6,127 nucleotides of DNA, from assembly GCA_900546485.1 (NCBI GenBank), contig URDK01000120.1, forward strand, positions 1-6,127. The letters run 5' to 3'. The position numbers and the translations under genes were made by a program. This document shows positions 1 to 6,127 of this stretch, one piece after another (the first letter of the stretch is position 1; every line of letters starts with the position of its first letter). Source of the DNA: an uncultured Eubacteriales bacterium (GTDB lineage: Bacteria; Bacillota; Clostridia; Oscillospirales; Oscillospiraceae). The notes below the pieces were generated by a model. The model was not told the origin of the DNA and searched no databases. It saw only the letters and a program-made list of their open reading frames with translations.

Positions 1-431
1 TGCTTGATGCTGTCGATGATGGTCTTATCCTCTTTACAGAAAATAATATTGCTGTGCTTGCCCATGATTTCCACAATCAGCTTCTTCCGGCAAAGATCCC
101 CCAGTTCATCCAGATGTTCCAGCTCAAACTCAATGATCCGCTCCAGCCCAGGTTGGCTGATTCCCACAATCCGCGCGCTTCCGATGTGCTTGCGCAGCAG
201 CATGCAGAACATCGGCGGCGTCTCCGGGTTCTCATAGCGCCCGGCGGTGAAATGCAGCCGAGCCATGCCTACACCCGCGGAGATGAGGAGCTTCTTCGCC
301 CCCTGCCTCGTATACAGCGAAAGGAGCAGCAGGTCCCTCGCGGGCTGCTGCACCTTGTCTATGTGAGCGCCCTCAAGCTGGGGCACAAGTTCGTTTACAA
401 GTGCCGTGAGGCACACTGCGTCAAGCGGCAT
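1..431 (-). CDS. rqcH: RqcH / NFACT-family ribosome quality control protein, N-terminal part (runs off the left edge)
   Basis: Translating the minus strand from the ATG at 431-429 gives 143 codons with no stop, so the gene continues past the window edge. The reading matches the NFACT-N domain (formerly called fibronectin-binding protein A N-terminus). It opens MPLDAVCLTALVNEL, has GAHIDKVQQP at 21-30, MFCMLLRKHIG at 74-84, an LER motif at 96-98, and the hallmark EIMGKHSNII at 121-130 followed by DKTIIDSIK. In the family, RqcH binds 50S subunits carrying a stalled peptidyl-tRNA and recruits Ala-tRNA to add C-terminal alanine tails that target the nascent chain for degradation. The start is set by a GGAGGA ribosome binding site at 437-442, 5 bases upstream. 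The gene overlaps the mrnC stop by 11 bases, so the two are probably translationally coupled. The family's Asp-Arg motif reads Glu97-Arg98 here. The full family length is about 570 residues, so roughly three quarters lies outside. The family assignment is very secure. Confidence 0.97.
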   Translation of the reverse strand, partial: MPLDAVCLTALVNELVPQLEGAHIDKVQQPARDLLLLSLYTRQGAKKLLISAGVGMARLHFTAGRYENPETPPMFCMLLRKHIGSARIVGISQPGLERIIEFELEHLDELGDLCRKKLIVEIMGKHSNIIFCKEDKTIIDSIK

Positions 432-810
432 CGTAGTCCTCCGTGATATATCCGAACAGCTCCCGCGCGCGCTCATGCTCGCCGCGGAGCCAGAGCCAGC
501 CGAACACCGCCTCCACGGCTGTTGCCGCGTGGTACTGCCCCGGCGTGGAGCCGTGGGGCACGGTGTTGACGTGGCTGTTGCGGCCGCGGCGGTACACGTC
601 GTGCTCGGCCTCGGTGAGGTGCGGCAGTATGACCGCCGCCGCCTTCGCCTGGGCTGTGGCCTTGACGCGCGCCACGGTCTCCCGATGGAGCTGCAAAGCC
701 GTCGCCACGCCGCGCTCGGCCAGCAGCGTCCGCACCAGCAGCTCATACACCGCGTCGCCCACATGCGCGAGGGCGAGTATGCTCAGTTTTCCCAGTTCTG
801 CGTCCGTCAT
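421..810 (-). CDS. mrnC: Mini-ribonuclease III (MrnC)
   Basis: A 129-residue protein consisting of a single RNase III catalytic domain with no double-stranded-RNA-binding domain, which is the Mini-III layout (B. subtilis MrnC is slightly longer). The family signatures are LALAHVGDAVYELLVR at 12-27 with the metal-binding Asp19 and Glu23, a basic RRGRN loop at 74-78, and the second acidic helix AATAVEAVFGWLWL at 95-108 with Glu100. MrnC is a dimeric, cytoplasmic, Mg-dependent enzyme that trims both strands of the 23S rRNA precursor stem; the role here is inferred from the family. The ATG at 810-808 follows the ftsK TGA (814-812) by one base. The only Shine-Dalgarno-like sequence is a GGAG at 815-818, just 4 bases from the ATG, so expression probably relies on termination-reinitiation from ftsK. 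In many Firmicutes mrnC sits beside cysS; here it lies between ftsK and rqcH. The full domain is present and nothing suggests decay. Confidence 0.95.
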   Translation of the reverse strand: MTDAELGKLSILALAHVGDAVYELLVRTLLAERGVATALQLHRETVARVKATAQAKAAAVILPHLTEAEHDVYRRGRNSHVNTVPHGSTPGQYHAATAVEAVFGWLWLRGEHERARELFGYITEDYDAA

Positions 811-811
811 G

Positions 812-3391
812 TCACTCCGTGTCCATGTCGGAGTCCGTGCCGAACTCCATCTCTGTCTGGAAGCGCTCAGTCGGCGCGGCGCCGTTCATGAGCTGCATCT
901 CCTGCCACTGCTGCTTTGTTATGAGCACCTGCCTCGGCTTGGAGCCCTCAAAGGGCCCGACGATGCCGAGCTGCTCCATCTGGTCCACCAGCCGCGCCGC
1001 GCGCGAATAGCCCAGCTTCAGCCTGCGCTGGAGCATGGAGACGCTCGCCTGCTTGGTCTCGAAGATGACGTCCACCGCCTGGGGCAGCAGCTCGTCGAAC
1101 TGCGACTTCGCCTGCGGCTCCTCGGCCTCGCCGCCCTTAGCGGAGCCGTTCGCGGGCTTGTCCTCCGCGGCCTTTTCGATCTGCTCGAGGATGTCCTCGG
1201 AGTACTCGGGCGCGGAGCTGCGCTTTATGAAGTCAATGACGTCCTCGCGCTCCTCGTCGGAGACGTAGGCGCCCTGCACGCGCATGGGCTTGCCGCTGCC
1301 AAGAGGTGAATACAGCATGTCGCCCATGCCTATGAGTTTTTCAGCGCCGGAGGAGTCGAGGATGATGCGCGACTCCATCGCGCTCGAGACAGCGAAGGCG
1401 ATGCGGCTGGGGATGTTGGCCTTCATGAGGCCGGTAATGACGTCGGCGGAGGGTCTCTGCGTGGCGATTATGAGGTGCATGCCCGCGGCGCGGCCCATTT
1501 GAGCCACGCGGCAGATGCTCTCCTCCACGTCCTTGGAGGCGACGAGCATGAGGTCGGCCAGCTCGTCCACAACTATGACGACCTGCGGCATGGTCTCCGC
1601 GCCCTGCTTCTTCTGATGGGCGTTGTAACCCGCGAGGTCGCGCACGCCCACCTCGGAAAAGAGGCGGTAGCGCTTGAGCATCTCGACCACGGCCCACTGC
1701 AGAGCGCCGGCGGCCTTTTTCGGGTCGGTGACGACGGGGACGTAGAGGTGCGGGATGCCGTTATAGATGCCGAGCTCGACCATCTTGGGGTCTATCATGA
1801 TGAGCCTTACCTGCTCCGGCGTGGACTTGTACAGCAGGCTCAGCAGCAGCGAGTTGAGGCAGACGGATTTGCCGGAGCCGGTGGTGCCTGCGATGAGCAT
1901 GTGCGGCAGCTTTGCGATGTTGCCGACGACGCACTCGCCGCTTATGTCCTTGCCGATGGCGAAAGACAGGCTCGAAGGCGCGTTTTTGAAGGCCGGAGAG
2001 TCGATGATGTCGCGCAGATAGACGATGCTGACTATCTTGTTCGGCACCTCTACGCCGACAGTGGATATTTTGTCCGGGATGGGCGCTATGCGGACGTTCA
2101 TGACGCCCAGCGAGAGCGCGAGGTCGCTGGAGAGGTTGGTGAGCTTCGTGAGCTTCACGCCCGCGTCGAGCTCAAGGTCGTAGCGCGTGACCGTGGGCCC
2201 GCGCGTGACGCCGACTATGTTCGCCGCGACGCCGAAGCTGTGCAGCGTGGTCTCCAGCCTGTCGCGGTTGAGGGCAATCTCGTCACGGCCGTCGACAGCG
2301 GCAGTCGTGCCCTTGCGCAGGAGGTCTATGGGTGGGAACTCATATTCAGGCGTCGTGGAAGCGGCGTTTTCTATCTCGGCTGTGACGGCCGCTGTCTCGG
2401 CCGCGACCTCAGCGCGGCTGGGCTTGGCAGGCTCCGCGGGCTTTACAGGCTGCGCGGCGGGCACGTCCACGGGCGCGAAGGCGGGCTCGTCGAGCGGCTG
2501 CTCAAAATCAAATATCGGCTCCGGAGCGGGCGCGGGCTTCTTCTCAGGCTTGGCGCGGCGGGTCCCCGCCTCCTCCTCTGTGAAGTAACTGACCTTCACA
2601 CCGCCGTAGTCCACATCCTCGTCTGGCTCGTCGTCCACGGGTATGTCGATGACGCGGTTCTTGGGCTTTTTGGCGGGCTTTGCCGGCTCCTTGGCCTCCT
2701 TGCGGGGCGCGCTGACACGCTCCGGCTCAGGCTCCGGCTCGTACTCGTACTCCGCGCGCTCACGGCCCGAGAGCCAGCGTGCGACCTTGCCGATGCTGAG
2801 GTTCACGGAGTACATGAGGAAGAACAGGAAAAGCGCCAGCAACAGTGGGAAGACCCCGTAGACACTGAACATGGACTCCAGCGCCATGGAGAGCAGCCCC
2901 GCGATGAGACCGCCGCCCTGCATGAGCTTTCCTTCGGCATACAGTCCCTTGACCAGCTCGCCGAAGCTGCCGCCCAGCTCCAGGGCAGTGCGAGAAAACA
3001 GCAGATGCGCCATAGCGCCCATGATGATAGGCAGCATGACGCAGCAAAACAGCCTGAATGCCACGGGCCGGCCGCGGTGGAAGGCAAGGGTTATGGCCGC
3101 AAGCAGCAGCGCGGGCGGGAACAGATAAAAGCCCCAGCCCAGCAGGCCCTTTATGAAGCCGCAGAAGAAGTCTATAAACCAGCCGTCAACGTCAAAATAG
3201 CCGATAAAGGAGAAAATGGCCAGAAAGGCGCAAACGGCCGCGCCGACTTCCCTGCGGATGGGCTTCGGCGCGTTTTTGGTGCTCCTTGTGCTGTTTTTCG
3301 CGGCGGTCTGGCTCTTTTTGGCCGTTCCGCCGCTTTTCTTGGCAGTACCCGACGAGCTGGAGCTCTTGCGGCTGCCTGTGGAATTCGCCAT
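812..3391 (-). CDS. ftsK: DNA translocase FtsK/SpoIIIE
   Basis: An 859-residue membrane-anchored, ATP-driven double-stranded DNA pump that clears chromosome DNA from the closing division or sporulation septum. Domains in order: residues 1-45, a Ser/Lys-rich basic tail containing two GTAKKS copies; about 48-198, four or five hydrophobic segments (near 50-65, 83-104, 111-133, 159-171, 176-197) forming the membrane anchor; about 205-345, a low-complexity Pro/Glu/Lys/Ala linker; about 350-480, the FtsK alpha domain; then the RecA-like motor with Walker A AGTTGSGKS at 501-509, Walker B VVIVVDELADL at 604-614 (Asp609, Glu610), and ATQRPSADVITG at 643-654. Residues 765-825 form the gamma winged-helix domain that reads KOPS/SRS orientation sequences. 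The ATG at 3391-3389 has AAAGGA at 3400-3405 with an 8-base spacer, which overlaps the uppP stop; the intergenic gap is 13 bases. Length is close to SpoIIIE (about 790 residues) with a longer linker. From sequence alone I cannot say whether it acts in vegetative division, sporulation or both; spoIIIE is an equally good symbol. Confidence 0.97.
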   Translation of the reverse strand: MANSTGSRKSSSSSGTAKKSGGTAKKSQTAAKNSTRSTKNAPKPIRREVGAAVCAFLAIFSFIGYFDVDGWFIDFFCGFIKGLLGWGFYLFPPALLLAAITLAFHRGRPVAFRLFCCVMLPIIMGAMAHLLFSRTALELGGSFGELVKGLYAEGKLMQGGGLIAGLLSMALESMFSVYGVFPLLLALFLFFLMYSVNLSIGKVARWLSGRERAEYEYEPEPEPERVSAPRKEAKEPAKPAKKPKNRVIDIPVDDEPDEDVDYGGVKVSYFTEEEAGTRRAKPEKKPAPAPEPIFDFEQPLDEPAFAPVDVPAAQPVKPAEPAKPSRAEVAAETAAVTAEIENAASTTPEYEFPPIDLLRKGTTAAVDGRDEIALNRDRLETTLHSFGVAANIVGVTRGPTVTRYDLELDAGVKLTKLTNLSSDLALSLGVMNVRIAPIPDKISTVGVEVPNKIVSIVYLRDIIDSPAFKNAPSSLSFAIGKDISGECVVGNIAKLPHMLIAGTTGSGKSVCLNSLLLSLLYKSTPEQVRLIMIDPKMVELGIYNGIPHLYVPVVTDPKKAAGALQWAVVEMLKRYRLFSEVGVRDLAGYNAHQKKQGAETMPQVVIVVDELADLMLVASKDVEESICRVAQMGRAAGMHLIIATQRPSADVITGLMKANIPSRIAFAVSSAMESRIILDSSGAEKLIGMGDMLYSPLGSGKPMRVQGAYVSDEEREDVIDFIKRSSAPEYSEDILEQIEKAAEDKPANGSAKGGEAEEPQAKSQFDELLPQAVDVIFETKQASVSMLQRRLKLGYSRAARLVDQMEQLGIVGPFEGSKPRQVLITKQQWQEMQLMNGAAPTERFQTEMEFGTDSDMDTE
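2720..2752 (-). repeat. Short Glu-Tyr/Glu-Pro repeat tract in the FtsK linker
   Basis: Inside ftsK, residues 214-224 read EYEYEPEPEPE, encoded by near-perfect hexanucleotide units (GAGTAC twice, then GAGCCG/GAGCCT). This is a small tandem repeat at the start of the linker between the membrane anchor and the motor. It adds to a longer Pro/Glu/Ala/Lys low-complexity stretch. Linkers of FtsK proteins vary in length and composition, so this is expected to be disordered and possibly length-variable between strains. Confidence 0.7.
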
Positions 3392-3404
3392 GGTGTCAGT
3401 CCTT

Positions 3405-4244
3405 TCAGAAGATGAGGCTGAAGATTATCGTCAGTACGCCGGCGCCCCAGCAATAGTAGGCGAACCAGCCGAACTTGCTCTTTTTGGCAATGAGCTTCAT
3501 GAGCGATATGGCCGCGATGCCGGAGAGCATGGCGGCGAGCATGCCGAGGAGATATGCCGGGATAAGCGAAGCGTCGATGCTCTCCTCTCCTATCGCCTTG
3601 ATGAAGCTGAGCAGGTTGGCGCCCAGCACTGCGGGCAGGCTCATAAGGAAGGAGTACTTCATCGCAAAATTCCTGTCAAGGCCCGTTGCGATACCTGCGG
3701 TGATGGTGGTTCCGGAGCGGGACAGTCCGGGGATGGTGGCCACGCACTGGCACAGTCCGATGGTGAGCGCGTCGCGGAAGCGCATGTTCTTCTCCGTGCG
3801 CTTGCCCGGTGTCATTTTATCCGAAACGAACAGCATGCAGCCCGTCAGCAGCAGCGCGACGCCGATGAAGGGGGTTATGTAGTAGAGCTCCTCCACCTTG
3901 TCGTTTATGGGCAGCACGAGAAAGAGCGGCAGCGTGCCGACGACTATCATCATGAAAAGCCGCGCGGCGCCGAGATTTCCCTGCACGGGAGTACCGTCCG
4001 CACGGCGTCCGCCGCGCAGCACGATGAACACCTCTCGCACCATGGCCACGATGTCGCCCCAGTAGCAGATGCAGATAGAGATGAGTGTACCGAGGTGCAG
4101 CAGCACATCGAAAAACAGGTGATCTTCGCCCGCGGAGAGGGCAAACAGGTTTTGCAGTATGGCAAGGTGGCCAGAGCTCGATATGGGCAAAAACTCCGCT
4201 ACGCCCTGCACGATACCCAGTAAAATGGCCGAAGAGATGGTCAC
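3405..4244 (-). CDS. uppP: Undecaprenyl-diphosphatase (UppP/BacA)
   Basis: A 279-residue polytopic membrane protein that dephosphorylates undecaprenyl pyrophosphate to undecaprenyl phosphate, recycling the lipid carrier for peptidoglycan and other wall polymers. The family is also known as a bacitracin-resistance determinant. Both catalytic signatures are present: the (E/Q)xxxE motif as Gln13-Gly-Val-Ala-Glu17, running into FLPISSSGHL with His26, and PGLSRSGTT at 172-180 with the catalytic Arg176. A conserved His50 lies in LLHLGTL. About eight hydrophobic segments span the protein, and the length is standard for BacA/UppP. The start is GTG at 4244-4242, chosen because GGAGG at 4253-4257 lies 8 bases upstream and the BacA N-terminus begins right there. 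It is the first gene after a probable promoter at about 4299 and appears to head the uppP-ftsK-mrnC-rqcH operon. Codon use matches ftsK. The call is secure. Confidence 0.97.
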   Translation of the reverse strand: MTISSAILLGIVQGVAEFLPISSSGHLAILQNLFALSAGEDHLFFDVLLHLGTLISICICYWGDIVAMVREVFIVLRGGRRADGTPVQGNLGAARLFMMIVVGTLPLFLVLPINDKVEELYYITPFIGVALLLTGCMLFVSDKMTPGKRTEKNMRFRDALTIGLCQCVATIPGLSRSGTTITAGIATGLDRNFAMKYSFLMSLPAVLGANLLSFIKAIGEESIDASLIPAYLLGMLAAMLSGIAAISLMKLIAKKSKFGWFAYYCWGAGVLTIIFSLIF

Positions 4245-4252
4245 AAAGCAGT

Positions 4253-4257
4253 CCTCC
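4253..4257 (-). promoter_or_regulatory. Ribosome binding site that fixes the uppP GTG start
   Basis: The minus strand reads GGAGG here, followed by an 8-base spacer and GTG at 4244-4242. It is the only good Shine-Dalgarno sequence near the N-terminus of the BacA homology, so it supports the GTG start. Confidence 0.75.
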
Positions 4258-4298
4258 AGCTAAGGATTTCGCAGCGCCTGACCGGCGCGCACTGACTA

Positions 4299-4327
4299 AT
4301 TATATTAGCACACTTTTTCCAAAAGAA
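4299..4327 (-). promoter_or_regulatory. Probable sigma-A promoter for the uppP operon
   Basis: On the minus strand a perfect TATAAT -10 box lies at 4299-4304, in the only AT-rich patch between apeA and uppP. The -35 region is weak: TTCTTT at 4322-4327 gives the ideal 17-base spacer but few consensus matches, while TTGTTC at 4325-4330 matches better but with a 20-base spacer. Transcription would start near 4292, giving a leader of about 48 bases before the uppP GTG. The start of this leader can fold a small GC-rich hairpin (GCGCC 4274-4278 with GGCGC 4284-4288, 5-base loop). Placement just after a hairpin terminator and just before uppP supports the call; it is a prediction from sequence only. 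Confidence 0.5.
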
Positions 4328-4363
4328 CAAGCAGTAGTTGCCACGCGGTGCGGTAGAGTATAG

Positions 4364-4399
4364 GAGAATGGGGATCCCCCGGCGGGGACCCCCATTCTC
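4364..4399 (-). terminator. Strong hairpin after apeA, probable transcription terminator
   Basis: Positions 4364-4379 pair with 4384-4399, forming a 16-bp stem with a 4-base loop at 4380-4383. The single imperfect position (4374/4389) is a U-G wobble in minus-strand RNA but an A-C mismatch in plus-strand RNA, so the fold is better on the strand carrying apeA. It begins 13 bases after the apeA stop. There is no uridine tract after the stem (the next bases read CTATACTCT), so it is not a textbook intrinsic terminator. It may act as a weak terminator or an RNA 3'-end stabiliser, or be a dispersed palindromic element. Confidence 0.5.
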
Positions 4400-4412
4400 T
4401 CTTTGAATCCGC

Positions 4413-5825
4413 TCAGCAGTAGGCCTGCTTGGCCGCGTAGGCGGCGAGGACGCACTTATAGGTCATATAGCAGTCGTACTTCGCGACTATCTCGAAGGGC
4501 GCGTGCATGGAAAGCACGGGCACGCCCGCGTCGATGGTGGCGATGTTGCGGTTGCCCATGTACATGGCCACGGTGCCGCCGCCGCCCTGGTCGACCTTGC
4601 CCAGCTCGCACATCTGCCACTGCACGCCGTTCTCGGCGCAGATGCGGCGCATATAGGCCACGAGCTCCGCGGGAGCATCGTTGGTGCCGGACTTGCCGCG
4701 GGCACCGGTGAACTTGTGCAGGCCAACGCCGTAATTGAGGCGCGCGGTGTTCAGCTTCTCGCTGACCTCGGGGTAGTTCGGGTCAAAGGCCGCCGTAACG
4801 TCCGCGGAGACGCAGATGCTCTTCGCAAAGCAGTCGCGCAGGTCGACGCCCTGGGTCTTGCACATGTCGCCCACGAACCACTCGAAGGCCTCGCTCTTCA
4901 TGCCGGACACGCCGTCGGAGCCGGTCTCCTCCTTGTCCGCGAGGATGCACACGCAGGTCTGCTCCGGGTCCTTAACGTCGAAGATGGCCTTGAGCTCGGC
5001 GTAGGCGCAGACGCGGTCGTCATGGCCGTAGGCGCCGATCATGCTGCGATCCAGGCCGATGTCCGTGGCCTTTACCGCCGGCACCGCCTCCAGCTCCGCG
5101 GAGGTGAAGTCATCCTCTGTGATGCCGTACTTTTCGTTCAGCAGCTTCATCACCGCCAGCTTCACACGGCCGGACTCCTCCGCGTCCCCGATCGGCTCGC
5201 TGCCCAGCAGCAGGTTCAGGGTCTCAGCGGGGATGGCCTCCGCCAGCGGCTTCTTGTTCTGCTCCGCGCCCAGGTGGGGCAGCAGGTCCGTGATCACCAG
5301 CCGGGGATCGTCCGCGCCCCCGCCGATGTTCACCTGTACGCTGGCGCCGTCCCGCAGGGCCACCACGCCGTGGAGCTCCAGGGGAATGGTAACCCACTGG
5401 TACTTGCGGATGCCGCCGTAGTAGTGGGTCTTGAAATAGGCCAGTTCCCCGTCCTCATACAGGGGGTTGGGCTTCAGGTCCAGCCGGGGGGAGTCTATGT
5501 GGGCGGCAGCGATCTGAACACCCTCCGCCAACGGCTTCTCCCCGATGTGGGCCAGCAGCACGCTCTTGCCCCGGTTACAGAGATAAACCTTGTCTCCCGG
5601 CTTCACCGCCGCGCCCCGGACATAGGGCCGGTAGCCGGCCTGCTCTGCCAGGCGGACGACCTCTCCTGCGCAGAGCCGCTCGGTCTTGCTAGTGTCCAGA
5701 AATGCCTTGTAGTCCGTGCAGTACGATTCCATGGCGCTCCGCTCCGCCGCGTCCATCCGGTCGAAGCCGTTGCGGCGGCAGGAGAGCAGCTGCTCCTTCA
5801 GCGCCTTAAATTCCTTGCTTTCCAT
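4413..5825 (-). CDS. apeA: M18-family aminopeptidase (aspartyl aminopeptidase type)
   Basis: A 470-residue cytoplasmic zinc metallopeptidase that removes N-terminal residues from peptides; M18 enzymes often prefer acidic residues, but the preference here is unknown. The co-catalytic metal-site motifs are all present: HIDSPRLDLKPNP with His109, GHDDRVCAYAELKA with Asp269, DKEETGSDG with Glu299/Glu300, SADVTAAFDPNYPE with Asp342, and LSMHAPFEI with His441. THYYGGIRKYQW at 133-144 is typical of the longer bacterial subgroup named aminopeptidase 1 (apeA), about 460-470 residues. The ATG at 5825-5823 has AAGGAGG at 5835-5841 with a 9-base spacer, lying inside the coaE tail. It overlaps coaE by 20 bases, implying co-transcription and coupling, and is followed by a hairpin terminator. 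Odd feature: codons 1-220 use mainly CGG for Arg (9 CGG, 4 CGC, 1 CGT) with mixed Gly codons, while codons 221-470 use CGC for all eight Arg and nearly only GGC. The reading frame is nevertheless intact, with all metal ligands kept. Confidence 0.95.
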   Translation of the reverse strand: MESKEFKALKEQLLSCRRNGFDRMDAAERSAMESYCTDYKAFLDTSKTERLCAGEVVRLAEQAGYRPYVRGAAVKPGDKVYLCNRGKSVLLAHIGEKPLAEGVQIAAAHIDSPRLDLKPNPLYEDGELAYFKTHYYGGIRKYQWVTIPLELHGVVALRDGASVQVNIGGGADDPRLVITDLLPHLGAEQNKKPLAEAIPAETLNLLLGSEPIGDAEESGRVKLAVMKLLNEKYGITEDDFTSAELEAVPAVKATDIGLDRSMIGAYGHDDRVCAYAELKAIFDVKDPEQTCVCILADKEETGSDGVSGMKSEAFEWFVGDMCKTQGVDLRDCFAKSICVSADVTAAFDPNYPEVSEKLNTARLNYGVGLHKFTGARGKSGTNDAPAELVAYMRRICAENGVQWQMCELGKVDQGGGGTVAMYMGNRNIATIDAGVPVLSMHAPFEIVAKYDCYMTYKCVLAAYAAKQAYC

Positions 5826-6127
5826 GTGCTTTTTCCTCCTTGATGGTGTCGATCAGCCGCTGGAAAAACTCCCGGGCCTCCATTTCAAAGGCCGCGGCGG
5901 TATCGGCGGCGTTATTCAGCTCACAGTCGCACTTGCCCCGGTAGTACTCGTCCGGCTGCTGGGCGGAGATCCGCAGGCGGGCGTACTGCTCCGTGATGTT
6001 GTCCCGGGCCATGATCCGCCGGATGCGCAGTTCCCTGGGGGCCAGTATGCCCACTATCGCGCCACAGGTCTCCCCCAGGCCGCTCTCAATGAGGGCGATG
6101 GCGTCGATGGCCACGGCGCTCCGCCCC
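5806..6127 (-). CDS. coaE: Dephospho-CoA kinase, C-terminal part (start beyond the right edge)
   Basis: The minus-strand frame is open at the window edge and ends with TAA at 5808-5806, leaving about 106 residues, roughly the C-terminal half of a CoaE of about 200 residues. CoaE phosphorylates the 3'-hydroxyl of dephospho-CoA with ATP, the last step of coenzyme A synthesis. Visible family features are VAIDAIALIESGL (the position of the usual PLLFE-sG segment), a short beta strand before APRELRIRRIMARD, and the lid-region pattern NITEQYARLRISAQQPDE with conserved RD and Q, then a CDCELNN segment where the family has an Asn near the end of the core. The P-loop and true start lie outside; the GTG at 6114-6112 is internal. 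The PLLFE segment is rather divergent, but I believe this variant is typical of Clostridia. The last codons contain the apeA ribosome binding site. Arginine codons are mostly CGG, matching the first half of apeA and unlike the genes further left. The family call is good but rests on a fragment. Confidence 0.85.
   Translation of the reverse strand, partial: GRSAVAIDAIALIESGLGETCGAIVGILAPRELRIRRIMARDNITEQYARLRISAQQPDEYYRGKCDCELNNAADTAAAFEMEAREFFQRLIDTIKEEKAHGKQGI

Noticed and set aside
54..446. A 130-codon plus-strand frame near the left edge
   Set aside because: The minus strand here encodes the unmistakable NFACT-N domain of RqcH, including the MGKHSN motif, so the plus-strand frame is a shadow.
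443..1309. Plus-strand frames of 161 and 288 codons over mrnC and the 3' end of ftsK
   Set aside because: They lie opposite two well-supported genes and have no family features or credible start context.
1475..3415. A 646-codon open frame on the plus strand, antisense to ftsK
   Set aside because: Its product is Arg/Leu/Gly-rich with no recognisable domain and lies entirely opposite a clear FtsK. Long antisense frames are expected in GC-rich genes because stop codons are rare in that phase.
3216..4223. A 335-codon plus-strand frame opposite uppP and the ftsK start
   Set aside because: Its His/Arg/Gln-rich product has no domain and is fully explained as the antisense of uppP.
4272..4294. A small GC-rich inverted repeat in the uppP leader, considered as a riboswitch or operator
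   Set aside because: The stem is only 5 bp (7 bp with a bulge) in a leader of about 48 bases, which is too small for a known riboswitch and has no clear operator match. It may only stabilise the mRNA 5' end.
4503..5843. A 446-codon open frame on the plus strand, antisense to apeA
   Set aside because: It is a mirror of the M18 aminopeptidase frame, with low-complexity His/Val/Leu/Gln-rich sequence and no motifs; a GC-driven shadow.
6112..6114. GTG as a possible start for a short protein of 102 residues
   Set aside because: The frame stays open upstream to the window edge, and the sequence matches the C-terminal half of dephospho-CoA kinase, so this is an internal Val codon.

Overview
The window is a short piece of ordinary bacterial chromosome. 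All six recognisable genes lie on the minus strand, so the window is read from its right end to its left end. The DNA is GC-rich (about 60% by eye). The gene content includes a SpoIIIE-type FtsK translocase, Mini-ribonuclease III, an RqcH/NFACT protein and a clostridial-style M18 aminopeptidase. Together these suggest a GC-rich anaerobic Firmicute, most likely a gut member of the Oscillospiraceae/Eubacteriales. That placement is an inference from protein style and composition, not from a database match.

Layout in the direction of transcription: (1) the C-terminal part of dephospho-CoA kinase (coaE), whose start lies beyond the right edge; (2) a complete M18 aminopeptidase (apeA type) overlapping the coaE tail by 20 bases, followed by a 16-bp hairpin that probably ends this unit; (3) a 168-base gap holding that hairpin and a probable promoter with a perfect TATAAT box; (4) uppP, undecaprenyl-diphosphatase; (5) ftsK/spoIIIE, 13 bases after uppP; (6) mrnC, Mini-III RNase, one base after the ftsK stop; (7) the N-terminal 143 codons of rqcH, overlapping mrnC by 11 bases and running off the left edge.

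uppP-ftsK-mrnC-rqcH looks like one tightly packed, translationally coupled operon of envelope, chromosome and translation housekeeping functions: lipid-carrier recycling, DNA translocation at division or sporulation, 23S rRNA maturation and ribosome-associated quality control. coaE-apeA appears to be a separate upstream unit for coenzyme A synthesis and peptide breakdown.

I found no mobile element, CRISPR array, tRNA, rRNA or novel defence-like system. The most interesting signal is a sharp change of codon usage inside apeA, between about 5170 and 5050. To its right CGG is the main arginine codon and glycine codons are mixed. To its left in apeA every arginine codon is CGC and glycine is almost always GGC. 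This could mark a homologous-recombination breakpoint or a join between strains in a metagenomic assembly. A weaker shift is visible in rqcH near the left edge.
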